Assembly: GCF_013364195.1 (NCBI RefSeq)
Contig: NZ_CP054918.1
Coordinates: 5,073,001-5,137,000 of the forward strand
Direction: 5' to 3'
Length of the DNA: 64,000 bases
From: Streptomyces sp. NA04227
GTDB lineage: Bacteria > Actinomycetota > Actinomycetes > Streptomycetales > Streptomycetaceae
The notes beneath the pieces are model-generated. The model was not told where the DNA came from and did no database searches. It was given only the letters and a program-made list of their open reading frames with translations. Made by a program: the position numbers and the translations under genes. The stretch's first letter is position 1, and every line of letters starts with the position of its first letter. Of this stretch, positions 18,757 to 28,365 are shown in pieces.

Positions 18757-19200
18757 GTGCGTACGTACAGCCCCAAGCCCGGCGATGTGACGCGCCAGTG
18801 GCACGTCATCGACGCCCAGGACGTTGTCCTGGGTCGTCTGGCGACCACCGCCGCCACCCTCCTGCGTGGCAAGCACAAGCCGATCTACGCGCCCCACGTC
18901 GACACCGGTGACTTCGTCGTCATCATCAACGCCGACAAGGTGCACCTCTCCGGCAACAAGCGGACCCAGAAGCTCGCCTACCGTCACTCCGGTTACCCGG
19001 GTGGTCTGCGCAGCGTCCGTTACGACGACCTGCTCGCGAACAACCCCGAGAAGGCCGTCGAGAAGGCCGTCAAGGGAATGCTTCCGAAGAACACCCTGGG
19101 CCGTCAGATGCTCTCGAAGCTGAAGGTCTACTCGGGCGACCAGCACCCGCACGCTGCCCAGCAGCCGGTGCCGTTCGAGATCACCCAGGTCGCGCAGTAA
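18757..19200 (+). CDS. rplM: 50S ribosomal protein L13
   Basis: 147 residues from GTG 18757 ([20 protein letters not shown]). Motifs [19 protein letters not shown] and [16 protein letters not shown] are characteristic. L13 is an early 23S rRNA binder. It forms the usual two-gene operon with rpsI, 38 bases downstream. Confidence 0.97.
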   Translation: MRTYSPKPGDVTRQWHVIDAQDVVLGRLATTAATLLRGKHKPIYAPHVDTGDFVVIINADKVHLSGNKRTQKLAYRHSGYPGGLRSVRYDDLLANNPEKAVEKAVKGMLPKNTLGRQMLSKLKVYSGDQHPHAAQQPVPFEITQVAQ

Positions 19201-19238
19201 TTCCGGCCACCGAGACTGAAGAGAATCTGAGGAGAATC

Positions 19239-19766
19239 GTGGCCGAGACCACCGCTGAGCAGCCTGTCGACGAGCAGCCGCTCGAGGACATCGAGATCGA
19301 GCAGTACACCACCGAGTCCGAGGTTCCCGTGGAGGGCGAGTACTCCACCGAATCGCTCGGTTCCCGCTTCGGCGAGCCCCAGCCGGCCGCCGGCCTGGGC
19401 CGCCGCAAGAACGCCATCGCCCGCGTCCGGATCGTTCCGGGCACCGGCAAGTGGAAGATCAACGGTCGCACCCTCGAGGGCTACTTCCCGAACAAGGTGC
19501 ACCAGCAGGAAGTCAACGAGCCCTTCAAGGTGCTGGAGCTCGAAGGCCGTTACGACGTGGTCGCCCGTATCGCGGGTGGCGGCGTCTCCGGCCAGGCCGG
19601 TGCCCTGCGCCTCGGTGTCGCCCGCGCCCTCAACGAGGCCGACGTGGACAACAACCGCGGCCCGCTGAAGAAGGCCGGCTTCCTCAAGCGCGACGACCGT
19701 GCGGTCGAGCGCAAGAAGGCCGGTCTGAAGAAGGCCCGTAAGGCTCCGCAGTACAGCAAGCGCTAA
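19239..19766 (+). CDS. rpsI: 30S ribosomal protein S9
   Basis: 175 residues, with about 45 residues of acidic N-terminal extension before the core ([19 protein letters not shown]). The C-terminal tail ends [12 protein letters not shown]; the terminal Lys-Arg touches the P-site tRNA. E. coli S9 is about 130 residues; the N-terminal acidic extension is frequent in actinobacteria. A 30-base perfect palindrome follows the gene. Confidence 0.97.
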   Translation: MAETTAEQPVDEQPLEDIEIEQYTTESEVPVEGEYSTESLGSRFGEPQPAAGLGRRKNAIARVRIVPGTGKWKINGRTLEGYFPNKVHQQEVNEPFKVLELEGRYDVVARIAGGGVSGQAGALRLGVARALNEADVDNNRGPLKKAGFLKRDDRAVERKKAGLKKARKAPQYSKR

Positions 19767-19798
19767 TCACAGGATTACGCTCTTCCTGTACTCACGTT

Positions 19799-19828
19799 CG
19801 CCCCGGCGGCACATGTGCCGCCGGGGCG
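19799..19828 (+). terminator. Perfect 30-base palindrome after rpsI
   Basis: CGCCCCGGCGGCACA (19799-19813) is followed directly by its exact complement (19814-19828) and then TTCGTTTATGG. Starting 33 bases after the rpsI stop, it is an obvious factor-independent terminator stem for rplM-rpsI. Confidence 0.8.
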
Positions 19829-20048
19829 TTCGTTTATGGCAGAACCTGGGCGTAAAGCGACATCAGACGTTCAGAGACTTGCCAGTTCGGATAATTCCCG
19901 ACGACGCTCGAAGACAGGCAGGGTCTCAAGGCCCCTGTGCTGTACGGGGTCCTTGAAGCTCATCCGGCTCGTTCGGCTCGCGTGGTGCGGGCCCGGCCGC
20001 TTCGACGCGGGCATTTCTTCGAGGATTGAGAAAGTTCGGAGGACACCA

Positions 20049-21407
20049 GTGGGACGACTCTTCGGCACGGACGGCGTGCGCGGTGTCGCCAACGCGGATC
20101 TGACGGCGGAGCTCGCGCTCGGCCTCTCCGTCGCGGCGGCGCACGTACTCGCCGAGGCGGGCACGTTCGCAGGTCACCGGCCGAAGGCCGTGGTGGGCCG
20201 GGACCCGCGTGCGTCCGGGGAGTTCCTGGAGGCCGCCGTGGTGGCGGGCCTGGCCAGTGCCGGAGTCGACGTGCTGCGGGTCGGCGTGCTGCCCACCCCG
20301 GCGGTCGCCCACCTCACCGGTGCCCTCGGCGCCGACCTCGGTGTGATGCTCTCGGCCAGCCACAACGCCATGCCCGACAACGGCATCAAGTTCTTCGCCC
20401 GTGGCGGCCACAAGCTCGCCGACGAGCTGGAGGACCGCATCGAGTCGGTCTACGAGGAGCACCGCACCGGCGCCCCCTGGGACCGTCCGACCGGTGCCGG
20501 GGTCGGCCGCGTGGGCACGTACGAGGAGGGTGGCGAGCAGTACCTCGCGCATCTCCTCCAGGTGCTGCCGAACCGGCTCGACGGGCTGCGGATCGTCCTG
20601 GACGAGGCGCACGGCGCCGCTTCCCACGTCTCTCCCGAGGTCTTCCGGCGGGCCGGTGCCGAGGTCGTCACCATCGGCGCCGAGCCGGACGGGCTCAACA
20701 TCAACGACGGCTGCGGCTCGACCCACCTCGGTCTGCTGAAGGCCGCCGTCCTGGAGCACGGCGCCGACCTCGGCATCGCCCACGACGGCGACGCCGACCG
20801 CTGCCTGGCCGTCGACCACACCGGCGCCGAGGTGGACGGGGACCAGATCCTCGCCGTCCTCGCGCTCGGCATGCGCGAGCGCGGGGTGCTGCGCGAGGAC
20901 ACCGTGGTCGCGACCGTGATGTCCAACCTCGGCTTCAAGCTCGCCCTCGAACGCGAGGGGCTGCGCCTGCTGCAGACGGCCGTCGGCGACCGGTACGTCC
21001 TGGAGGAGATGAAGGAGCACGGCTTCGCCCTCGGCGGCGAGCAGTCCGGGCACGTCATCGTCCTCGACCACGCCACCACCGGCGACGGCACCCTGACCGG
21101 CCTGCTGCTCGCGGCCCGGGTCGCCGAGACCGGCCGCCGTCTGGCCGACCTGGCCGCCGTGATGGAGCGCCTGCCGCAGGTCCTGATCAACGTCCCCGAC
21201 GTGGACAAGGCCCGCGTCACCACCTCCGCCGACCTCGCCGCCGCCGTCTCGGACGCCGAGCGCGTCCTCGGTACCACCGGCCGCGTACTGCTGCGTCCCT
21301 CCGGCACCGAGCCGCTGGTGCGGGTGATGGTCGAGGCCGCCGACATCGACCAGGCGCGCTCGGTCGCGGGGCGGCTCGCGGACGCGGTCAAGTCGGCGCT
21401 GGGGTAG
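20049..21407 (+). CDS. glmM: Phosphoglucosamine mutase
   Basis: 452 residues from GTG 20049 ([19 protein letters not shown]); the longer open frame back to 19815 lacks homology. It converts glucosamine-6-phosphate to glucosamine-1-phosphate for UDP-GlcNAc and peptidoglycan synthesis. The phosphoserine loop [19 protein letters not shown], the metal-binding DGDADRC and the substrate loop GGEQSGHVI are present, and the C-terminal [12 protein letters not shown] binds phosphate. GGAGGAC lies upstream. A weak GATAAT at 19890-19895 may be its -10. Confidence 0.97.
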   Translation: MGRLFGTDGVRGVANADLTAELALGLSVAAAHVLAEAGTFAGHRPKAVVGRDPRASGEFLEAAVVAGLASAGVDVLRVGVLPTPAVAHLTGALGADLGVMLSASHNAMPDNGIKFFARGGHKLADELEDRIESVYEEHRTGAPWDRPTGAGVGRVGTYEEGGEQYLAHLLQVLPNRLDGLRIVLDEAHGAASHVSPEVFRRAGAEVVTIGAEPDGLNINDGCGSTHLGLLKAAVLEHGADLGIAHDGDADRCLAVDHTGAEVDGDQILAVLALGMRERGVLREDTVVATVMSNLGFKLALEREGLRLLQTAVGDRYVLEEMKEHGFALGGEQSGHVIVLDHATTGDGTLTGLLLAARVAETGRRLADLAAVMERLPQVLINVPDVDKARVTTSADLAAAVSDAERVLGTTGRVLLRPSGTEPLVRVMVEAADIDQARSVAGRLADAVKSALG

Positions 21408-21446
21408 GGAAGTTCGGGCGGCGCGCGGGTAGCGCGAGCCGCCCGC

Positions 21447-21576
21447 GCAGACACGCAGACACGCAGACACGCAGAGCTGTACAGCCGTTCGTACGGGCCG
21501 GTCTCCGAGGCGGGGGACCGGCCGTCGGCTTTGCCGGGCCGAACTCGGTCGGGCCGAACTCGGTCGGGCCGAACTC
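21447..21576. repeat. Two short tandem repeats and a hairpin after glmM
   Basis: GCAGACAC is repeated three times from 21447 to 21470. A 15-bp unit GGGCCGAACTCGGTC occurs at 21536-21550 and 21551-21565 with a partial third copy to 21576. Between them GGCCGGTC (21496-21503) pairs with GACCGGCC (21516-21523), a likely terminator for glmM. The whole block fills the 199-base gap between convergent genes. Confidence 0.75.
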
Positions 21577-21606
21577 AGCAGGACAGGTCCCCGGCCCCGC
21601 CGGTGC

Positions 21607-22308
21607 TCAGCCCTCCGTGGCGGCCCGGTGCAGCACCTCGGCGAGTTCGCGTGGGCGGGAGAACATGGGCCAGTGGCCGGTGTTCATCTCGACCAGGTTC
21701 CATCGCTCGCTGCCGAGCAGGGCGGCTACGTCCTCGCTCGGCTCGTCGCCGTCGAGCAGGCACTTCACGTAGGTGGCCGGCAGCTCGCCCGGGGAGCGGG
21801 TGAGTACGGCCGGTTCGGTCAGGGCGGTGCCCGGGTGCGGGGTGGCTCCGGCGAGGAAGTGGTCGATCTGTCCGGGGTCGAGTTCGTGGCCCGCGCACTC
21901 CGGTGCGGTCAGGGGTGCCCAGAAGCCGTCGTTGCCCGCGATGTCGGCCTCGAGGGCCGCGCTGCCCTGCCACCAGCGGGAGGCGAAGGACTCGCCGTCG
22001 GCCGGGACCACGGCGTCCACGTACACGACCCGGGCGAGCCGGTCGCCGATGCGCTCCGCGGCCTGCCCGACCGGAATGCCCGAGTAGCTGTGGCCGACGA
22101 GCACCACGTCCCGCAGATCGCCGCGCGCCACCTCGTCGAGCACGTCCTGGACATGGGTCTGCTGCCCGGCGGGCGCGCCACGCTTCTCGGCCAGGCCGGA
22201 CAGTGTCACGGCGTGCGTGCGGTGCCCCGCCGCACGGAGCTCCCGTGCCACCTCCTCCCACGCCCACGCGCCCAGCCAAGCCCCCGGTACCAGTACGAAA
22301 TCAGTCAT
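21607..22308 (-). CDS. Alpha/beta hydrolase
   Basis: 233 residues from ATG 22308 (MTDFVLVPGAWLGAWAWEEV). The nucleophile elbow is GHSYSG near residue 97, an Asp follows in VVYVDAVVPADGESF, and the catalytic His is in NTGHWPMFSRP. This pattern resembles the esterase / hydroxynitrile-lyase-like branch of the fold (salicylate-esterase-type proteins). The substrate cannot be told from the sequence. It is monocistronic-looking, 47 bases before the DUF389 stop. Confidence 0.85.
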   Translation of the reverse strand: MTDFVLVPGAWLGAWAWEEVARELRAAGHRTHAVTLSGLAEKRGAPAGQQTHVQDVLDEVARGDLRDVVLVGHSYSGIPVGQAAERIGDRLARVVYVDAVVPADGESFASRWWQGSAALEADIAGNDGFWAPLTAPECAGHELDPGQIDHFLAGATPHPGTALTEPAVLTRSPGELPATYVKCLLDGDEPSEDVAALLGSERWNLVEMNTGHWPMFSRPRELAEVLHRAATEG

Positions 22309-22355
22309 GGCGGCACCGTAGTGCGTGGGTCTGACAAGGACGGTGACCCGCAGGC

Positions 22356-23405
22356 TCAGTCGCGGTGCCGCGGTGGTCCGGGGCGGTGGTGGTTGGGGTG
22401 GTCGTGGTGGCCGAAGTGGTTGCCCTCGGACGGCAGTTGACGGGGGGCGGGCCGGAAGTGGCCGTGGCGGCGGCGGGCGCGCCGGACGAACCTGTTCGAC
22501 CACAGGGCCTTCTGGGCGAGCAGGGTGCAGGTGCCCGCGAGGACGATGCCGAACAGGTTGAGCAGGAGCTGCTGGCTGGAGCCCACGGCCTGTTCGTAGT
22601 CGTCGAAGCCGAAGGCGACCGCGGCGTTCGCGGCGGCCGGGATGGTGGTCACCGAGATGGCCACGCCGACCAGGGCGCCGGACTTGGACGAGGTCAGCGA
22701 GAGGGTGCCCGCGCATCCGGCCAGGACGGCCACCACGAAGGAGAACCAGTCGGGCCGGTAGATGAAGTTGGTGTTGGGGCGTTCGGCGTCGAGCTTGGTG
22801 TCGCTGAACAGGCCGACCCAGTCCATGAAGTAGCTGAAGACGACCGTGGCGACCATGGCGGCCGCGAAGCCGACGAGCAGCGCGGTCAGCGAGCGTACGG
22901 CGAGCCGGGGCGCGCGCCGCACCAGGGCCGTGCTCACGCCCGCCAGCGGGCCGAACTCGGGGCCGACGGCCATCGCGCCCACGATCAGGATCGCGTTGTC
23001 CAGGACCACACCGCAGGCCGCGATCATCATGGCGATCGTCATGAACGCGAGGTAGGTGACGCTGAGCGTGGACTCCTCGTGGGTGGCCTCGCTGAGCTGC
23101 TCCCACAGCACCGCGTCGGCGGCCTCGCCCGGCGCCTCCTCCTCGGCCTTGTCGGCCCGCTCGGAGAGGGTCAGGTCGATGTGCTCCATGGTGACGGCGC
23201 CGGTGGCCGGGATGTCCAACTCCCGCAGCCCGGCGATCAGTTCCTCGCCCGCCTCGCGTGCGACGTCGCAGTTCACGATGTCGCCGGGCGGGTTGCGCGA
23301 GGCGCCCGGGTAGACGGCCAGGTGCGCCGTGCCCACACAGGACTCCATCAGGCGCACGACGTCCTCGGTGCGCTCCGCCGGGCAGGTCACGCGCATGTGC
23401 AGCAT
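22356..23405 (-). CDS. DUF389 family membrane protein
   Basis: 349 residues. A soluble N-terminal domain of about 115 residues is followed by six or so hydrophobic segments, with the DUF389 marker NAILIVGAMAVGPEFGPLAG. The C-terminus is rich in His and Pro (EGNHFGHHDHPNHHRPGPP), a possible metal-binding tail. The family has no firmly established function that I can state. ATG 23405 lies inside one arm of a long palindrome; ATG 23396 (MRVTC) is an alternative start. Confidence 0.85.
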   Translation of the reverse strand: MLHMRVTCPAERTEDVVRLMESCVGTAHLAVYPGASRNPPGDIVNCDVAREAGEELIAGLRELDIPATGAVTMEHIDLTLSERADKAEEEAPGEAADAVLWEQLSEATHEESTLSVTYLAFMTIAMMIAACGVVLDNAILIVGAMAVGPEFGPLAGVSTALVRRAPRLAVRSLTALLVGFAAAMVATVVFSYFMDWVGLFSDTKLDAERPNTNFIYRPDWFSFVVAVLAGCAGTLSLTSSKSGALVGVAISVTTIPAAANAAVAFGFDDYEQAVGSSQQLLLNLFGIVLAGTCTLLAQKALWSNRFVRRARRRHGHFRPAPRQLPSEGNHFGHHDHPNHHRPGPPRHRD

Positions 23406-23457
23406 GCGTGCACACTAACGGGGACGGCGCCGGCGCCCCCGTCACTGTGCACGCATG
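23403..23457 (-). promoter_or_regulatory. Long palindrome between coaA and the DUF389 gene
   Basis: CATGCGTGCACA (23403-23414) is complementary to TGTGCACGCATG (23446-23457). Inside, ACGGGG (23418-23423) pairs with CCCCGT (23437-23442) around the self-complementary GGCGCCGGCGCC. The structure starts 6 bases after the coaA stop and includes the DUF389 start codon, so on RNA it could both terminate coaA and hide the next start; as DNA it could be an operator. Confidence 0.65.
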
Positions 23458-23462
23458 GGCGC

Positions 23463-24452
23463 TCAGAGCTTGCGCAGGCTCAGCCGCTGCACCTTGTGGT
23501 CGGGGCCCTTGCGGACGACGAGGGTGGCGCGGCCGCGGGTGGGGGCCACGTTCTCCACCAGGTTGGGCTTGTTGATGGTGCGCCAGGTGGTCCGCGCGTA
23601 GTCCAGGGCCTCCTCCTCGGAGACCTCGGTGTACTTGCGGAAGTACGAGGAGGGGTTCTGGAAGGCGGTCTCGCGCAGCTTGCGGAAGCGGCTCAGGTAC
23701 CAGCTCTCGATGTCCTCGGTGCGCGCGTCCACGTACACACTGAAGTCGAAGTAGTCCGCGAGACCGACCCTGGTGCGGCCGTCCTGTCCGGGCAGCGCGG
23801 GCTGCAGGACGTTCAGGCCCTCCACGATGAGGATGTCGGGCCTGCGCACGGTGAGCTTCTGGCCGGGGACGATGTCGTAGATGAGGTGGGAGTAGACGGG
23901 TGCGGTGACCTCGTCCTTGCCCGCCTTGATGTCGGCGACGAAGCGGGTCAGCGCGCGGCGGTCGTAGGACTCGGGGAAGCCCTTGCGGGAGACGAGGCCG
24001 CGCTCGCGCAGTTCCTTCATGGGGAGCAGGAAGCCATCGGTGGTCACCAGCTCCACCCGGGGGTGCTCGGGCCAGCGGGCGAGCAGGGCCTGGAGGAGTC
24101 GGGCGACGGTGGACTTGCCGACGGCGACCGAGCCCGCGACCCCTATGACGAAGGGGGTGCCGGACTGCGAGCCCTTCTCGCCGAGGAAGGTGTTGAGCGC
24201 GCCGCGCAGCCCGTCGGAGGCGGCGACGTAGAGATTGAGCAGCCGCGAGAGCGGCAGATAGATGTCCCGTACCTCGTCGAGGTCGATGACATCGCCGAGG
24301 CCCCGCAACTGCTCCACTTCCTCGGCGGTGAGCGGCAGCGGGGTCTTCTCGCGCAGCGCGCTCCACTGGGATCGGGTGAGGTCGACGTAGGGAGTCGCCT
24401 CCGGCCGTGGCCGGTGAGCGCTCCTTGGCGGCGAGGAGACCGGTGAGATCAC
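23463..24452 (-). CDS. coaA: Pantothenate kinase, type I
   Basis: 329 residues from GTG 24452. Phosphorylates pantothenate in the first committed step of CoA synthesis. The Walker A motif is [20 protein letters not shown], followed by [35 protein letters not shown] and YDIVPGQKL, all typical of the prokaryotic type I enzyme. The end [20 protein letters not shown] is also conserved. The start is a choice among several in-frame codons; GTG 24452 gives the expected length. Confidence 0.95.
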   Translation of the reverse strand: MISPVSSPPRSAHRPRPEATPYVDLTRSQWSALREKTPLPLTAEEVEQLRGLGDVIDLDEVRDIYLPLSRLLNLYVAASDGLRGALNTFLGEKGSQSGTPFVIGVAGSVAVGKSTVARLLQALLARWPEHPRVELVTTDGFLLPMKELRERGLVSRKGFPESYDRRALTRFVADIKAGKDEVTAPVYSHLIYDIVPGQKLTVRRPDILIVEGLNVLQPALPGQDGRTRVGLADYFDFSVYVDARTEDIESWYLSRFRKLRETAFQNPSSYFRKYTEVSEEEALDYARTTWRTINKPNLVENVAPTRGRATLVVRKGPDHKVQRLSLRKL

Positions 24453-24822
24453 CAGTTCATTGTTACGGCTGTGTGGCGAACGCGGTGGGTGGAGTGCGTC
24501 ACCTTCGGGAACGGCGGGAGGCGGGCGCACCTCGCTGAGCAGGAAGGTTCGTCGAAACGCCCGTAGGCTGCCGTCATGTGCCCTCTTGCGCGATTCGTCG
24601 GTACGTGGTGGGTCGGTGAGGCGGCGCGTGGCCCGGCCGGGGCCCGTACGCGGGCGCGCGTACGGGCGGGTGGCAAGCCGCCGTACGATCATGGGCGCCG
24701 CGGCGGACGGCCGTGACGGCGAAGGACCGGTGGGACGGCGCGCGACCGAGGACCGAGGACGGCTCAGGGCCGGGACGGTCGGGCGCGGGTGCCACCGGCC
24801 GAGGTGCGAGGAGAGCGCTGAC

Positions 24823-25191
24823 GTGATCATCGGGGTGGGCATCGACGTGGCCGAGATCGACCGGTTCCGTGCCTCGCTGGAACGCACCCCCGGCATGGCC
24901 GAACGCCTCTTCCTGCCACAGGAGTTGACGCTGCCGAGCGGCGAACGGCGCGGCATCGCCTCGCTCGCCGCCCGGTTCGCCGCCAAGGAGGCCCTCGCCA
25001 AGGCCCTGGGCGCCCCGCCGGGACTGAAGTGGCTGGACGCCGAGATCCGCGTGGAGGACAACGGCCGCCCGCTCCTTAAGGTCACCGGCACCGTCGCCCG
25101 CCGCGCCGCCGAACTCGGCGTACAGGCCTGGCACGTCTCGCTGAGCCATGACGCGGGCGTGGCCTCGGCGGTCGTGATCGCGGAGGGCTGA
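24823..25191 (+). CDS. acpS: Holo-[acyl-carrier-protein] synthase
   Basis: 122 residues from GTG 24823 with GAGGAG upstream. Transfers 4'-phosphopantetheine from CoA to acyl carrier protein. [13 protein letters not shown] holds the Mg-binding Asp, [13 protein letters not shown] the second Mg ligand Glu and Lys, and [17 protein letters not shown] the C-terminal strand. It lies near coaA, so CoA synthesis and use are neighbours, though on opposite strands. The nnr gene follows 91 bases later. Confidence 0.96.
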   Translation: MIIGVGIDVAEIDRFRASLERTPGMAERLFLPQELTLPSGERRGIASLAARFAAKEALAKALGAPPGLKWLDAEIRVEDNGRPLLKVTGTVARRAAELGVQAWHVSLSHDAGVASAVVIAEG

Positions 25192-25282
25192 GCGACCACG
25201 GACGCGGACACGTACACGGATACGTACAACGAGCAGGGGCACGGTCACCGAAGGCGGAGAAGAGGAAGGCGGAGGGCTGAGG

Positions 25283-26713
25283 ATGCGCAGCGCGTACGGG
25301 GTGGAGACGGTGCGGGCCGCCGAGCGGGCGCTGATGGCGCGGCTGCCCGAGGGCACGCTCATGCAACGGGCGGCGGCCGGACTCGCCGCCGCCTCGGCCG
25401 AGTTGCTCGGCCGGGTCTACGGGGCCCGGGTGGTGCTCCTGGTCGGCAGCGGCGACAACGGCGGCGACGCGCTGTACGCGGGCGCCCGGCTGGCGCGGCG
25501 CGGCGCCTCGGTGGCCGCCGTGCTGCTGAACCCGGACCGGGTGCACCGAGGCGGCCTGGCCTCGCTGCGCGCGGCGGGCGGCCGGGTCTCGGCCGACCCA
25601 CGGGCGGACCTGGCGGGCGCCGCGCTCGTCATGGACGGCATCACGGGCATCGGCGGCCGTGGCGGGCTGCGGCCCGAGGCGGCCGAACTCGCCCGCGCGG
25701 CACGGGAGTCGGGCGCCGCGCTCGTCGCCGTGGACCTGCCGAGCGGCGTCGACGCGGACACCGGCGAGGTGCCCGGCGAGGCGGTGCGCGCGGACGCGAC
25801 GGTGACCTTCGGTACGTACAAGCCGGGGCTGCTCGTCGACCCCGGCAGGGAGTACGCGGGCGCCGTGCGCCTGGTCGAGATCGGGCTCGAACTGCCGCCG
25901 CAGGAGGCGGTGCTGTGCGCGCCGCAGTACGCGGACATCGCGCGGCTGCTGCCGAGGCCCGTGGCCGAGAGCGACAAGTACCGGCGTGGTGTGGTCGGTG
26001 TGGTGGCAGGCTCGGCGCGCTATCCCGGGGCGGCGGTGCTCGCGGTCGCGGGCGCGCTGCACGGCGGCGCGGGCGCGGTGCGCTATGTCGGCCCGGCCGC
26101 CGACGCGGTGATCGCCCGGTTCCCCGAGACGCTGGTCAGTGCCGGGCCGCCGGAGAAGGCGGGGCGGGTGCAGTCCTGGGTGGTCGGGCCCGGCATCGGC
26201 GAGAACCCTGAGGCCGTGGCGGAGGTGCTGCGCGCCGAGGTGCCGGTGCTCGTGGACGCGGACGGGCTGCGGTTCGCCGGGGAGGCGACGCTGCGCGCCC
26301 GCCGCGCGCCGACCGTTCTCACCCCGCACGCCGGGGAGGCGGCGGCGCTGCTCGGCACGTCCCGCGACGAGGTGGAGTCGGCACGCCTCACGGCGGTGCG
26401 CGAACTCGCCGCGCGGTACGGGGCGACGGCCCTGCTCAAGGGTTCGACCACGCTGGTCGCGGCGCCCGGCGGCGGTCCGGTACGTGTCAATCCGACGGGC
26501 ACCCCCTGGCTCGCGACGGCGGGCAGCGGCGACGTCCTGTCCGGCCTGACCGGCTCCCTGCTCGCCGCGGGCCTCGACGGTCCCGACGCCGCCATGTCCG
26601 GCGCCTACCTGCACGGCCTCGCGGGCCGCTTCGCCGCCCGGGGTGGCCCGGCCCGCGCCTTCGAGGTGGCCGAGGCGCTGGCGGAGGCGTGGCGGGATGT
26701 CCGGGACGGGTGA
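25283..26713 (+). CDS. nnr: Bifunctional NAD(P)H-hydrate epimerase / ADP-dependent dehydratase
   Basis: 476 residues, two fused repair enzymes. The N-terminal epimerase (YjeF_N) has GSGDNGGDALYAGARLA and VDLPSGVDADTGEV. The C-terminal ribokinase-like dehydratase has GVVAGSARYPGAAVLAVAGA, TVLTPHAGEAAALLG and the catalytic-loop NPTGTPWLATAGSGDVLSG. Together they restore NADHX/NADPHX. Fusion is usual in bacteria. It follows acpS and precedes alr, the common actinobacterial order. Confidence 0.95.
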   Translation: MRSAYGVETVRAAERALMARLPEGTLMQRAAAGLAAASAELLGRVYGARVVLLVGSGDNGGDALYAGARLARRGASVAAVLLNPDRVHRGGLASLRAAGGRVSADPRADLAGAALVMDGITGIGGRGGLRPEAAELARAARESGAALVAVDLPSGVDADTGEVPGEAVRADATVTFGTYKPGLLVDPGREYAGAVRLVEIGLELPPQEAVLCAPQYADIARLLPRPVAESDKYRRGVVGVVAGSARYPGAAVLAVAGALHGGAGAVRYVGPAADAVIARFPETLVSAGPPEKAGRVQSWVVGPGIGENPEAVAEVLRAEVPVLVDADGLRFAGEATLRARRAPTVLTPHAGEAAALLGTSRDEVESARLTAVRELAARYGATALLKGSTTLVAAPGGGPVRVNPTGTPWLATAGSGDVLSGLTGSLLAAGLDGPDAAMSGAYLHGLAGRFAARGGPARAFEVAEALAEAWRDVRDG

Positions 26714-26903
26714 CGGGACGTCCCGTGCGCGGGGGCCGCACTTCGCATTCCCGGCGCCCGCATGTGACCTGCACCGCGCGCGAGTTGGCGCCGAATGGAC
26801 CGTCGACCCCGCGATGACCTGCGGCGGAGCCCAGACGGCCGGGGCCGTGGCGAGGGGCGGGGGCGGCAGCCGGCGGCCGGGGCTCTGAGAGACTGAGTGC
26901 GCG

Positions 26904-28058
26904 ATGACTGAAACTGCTCCCCTGCGCGCCCGCGCCGAGATCGACCTGGCCGCCCTGCGCTCCAATGTGCGCGGCCTGCGCGAGCGGGCGCCCGGCGCCG
27001 CCTTCATGGCCGTGGTCAAGGCCGACGGCTACGGCCACGGCATGCTGGCCAGCGCGCGTGCCGCGCTCCAGGCCGGGGCGAGCTGGATCGGCACCGCGAC
27101 CCCGCAGGAGGCACTGGCCCTGCGCGCGGCCGGCATCGGCGAGGACCGGGCACGGATCATGTGCTGGCTGTGGACGCCGGGCGGGCCGTGGCGCGAGGGC
27201 ATCGAGGCCGGTCTCGACATGTCGGTGAGCGGCCGGTGGGCCCTGGACGAGGTGACGGCCGCGGCCCGGCTCGCGGGCCGCACCGCCCGTATCCAGCTCA
27301 AGGCCGACACCGGTCTCGGCCGCAACGGCTGCCAGCCCGCCGACTGGCCGGATCTGGTCGCCGCCGCCCGGGCCGCCGAGGCCGAGGGTCTGGTCGCCAT
27401 CACCGGGCTCTGGTCCCACTTCGCCTGCGCCGACGAGCCCGGGCACCCGTCGATCGCCGCGCAGCTCGACCTCTTCCGCGCCCTGGTCGCGCACGCCGAG
27501 CGGGACGGCGTCCGCCCCGAGGTACGGCATCTCGCCAACTCCCCGGCGACCCTCACGCTGCCCGAGGCCCACTTCGACCTGGTCCGCCCCGGCATCGCGA
27601 TGTACGGCATCTCCCCGAGCCGCGAGACCGGCACCCCCGCCGACTTCGGCCTGCGCCCCGTGATGACCCTGTCCGCCTCGCTCGCCCTGGTGAAGCAGGT
27701 GCCCGGCGGCCACGGGGTCAGCTACGGCCACCACTACGTCACCCCCGGCGAGACCACCCTCGGCCTGGTCCCGCTCGGCTACGGCGACGGCATCCCCCGG
27801 CACGCCTCGGGCACCGGCCCTGTCCTCGTCGGCGGCAAGCTGCGTACGGTCGCGGGCCGGGTGGCGATGGACCAGTTCGTGGTGGACCTCGGCGGCGACA
27901 CCCCGGAGGCGGGGGCCGAGGCGGTCCTGTTCGGCCCCGGCGACCGGGGCGAGCCGACGGCCGAGGACTGGGCCCAGGCCGCGGGCACCATCGCGTACGA
28001 GATCGTCACCCGCATCAGCGCGCGGGTACCCCGGGTGTACGTGAACGAGCTGCCCTGA
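26904..28058 (+). CDS. alr: Alanine racemase
   Basis: 384 residues. PLP enzyme that makes D-alanine for peptidoglycan. The cofactor lysine is in FMAVVKADGYGHGMLASARA (near residue 39), the second catalytic residue Tyr is in YGHHYVTPGETTLGLVPLGYG / DGIPRHAS, and VAMDQFVVDLG is the late conserved segment. Full length, no defect. There is no strong ribosome binding site directly before the ATG. Confidence 0.96.
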   Translation: MTETAPLRARAEIDLAALRSNVRGLRERAPGAAFMAVVKADGYGHGMLASARAALQAGASWIGTATPQEALALRAAGIGEDRARIMCWLWTPGGPWREGIEAGLDMSVSGRWALDEVTAAARLAGRTARIQLKADTGLGRNGCQPADWPDLVAAARAAEAEGLVAITGLWSHFACADEPGHPSIAAQLDLFRALVAHAERDGVRPEVRHLANSPATLTLPEAHFDLVRPGIAMYGISPSRETGTPADFGLRPVMTLSASLALVKQVPGGHGVSYGHHYVTPGETTLGLVPLGYGDGIPRHASGTGPVLVGGKLRTVAGRVAMDQFVVDLGGDTPEAGAEAVLFGPGDRGEPTAEDWAQAAGTIAYEIVTRISARVPRVYVNELP

Positions 28059-28365
28059 CGCGCGGTGCCCAGAGCGGGGCGGCCCGGGTGGCTGTCCCCC
28101 CGACGAGGTCCCCTCGCCGTAGTGCGTTCCGCCACCCCTGACGGTGACTTGAGACGGAACCCCCTACGCGTCGCCGCCGTCGTGCGCCCGTACGACCTGG
28201 GCTTTTACGGCCGGGTGCGGGCGGCGGGCGGTGTGCTGTGAGCCAGACCGCTGTGGACAGGTGAACCGGGGCGCCACGATGATCGTCCGAGAACCGGTCC
28301 GGGTCGCGGGAAGCAGACCCTGGGCAGGGTGCCCGGGAACCGGCGGCGCGGGAAGGGACGGGAAC
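28059..28365 (+). other. 307-base gap between alr and the hydrolase gene
   Basis: No convincing gene, promoter or terminator was recognised. An in-frame ATG at 28280 could extend the following hydrolase by 29 residues, but the added residues are Gly/Pro/Arg-rich and GTG 28366 has a better ribosome binding site (GGAAGGGACGGGAAC). Confidence 0.4.

Noticed and set aside
21607..24366. One 919-residue minus-strand frame joining the hydrolase to sequence over DUF389 and coaA
   Set aside because: Only the last 233 residues are the hydrolase; upstream is an out-of-frame reading of the neighbouring genes, rich in Arg and Pro.
22365..24446. 693-residue plus-strand open frame opposite the DUF389 and coaA genes
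   Set aside because: Antisense shadow; coaA and DUF389 on the other strand have clear family motifs.
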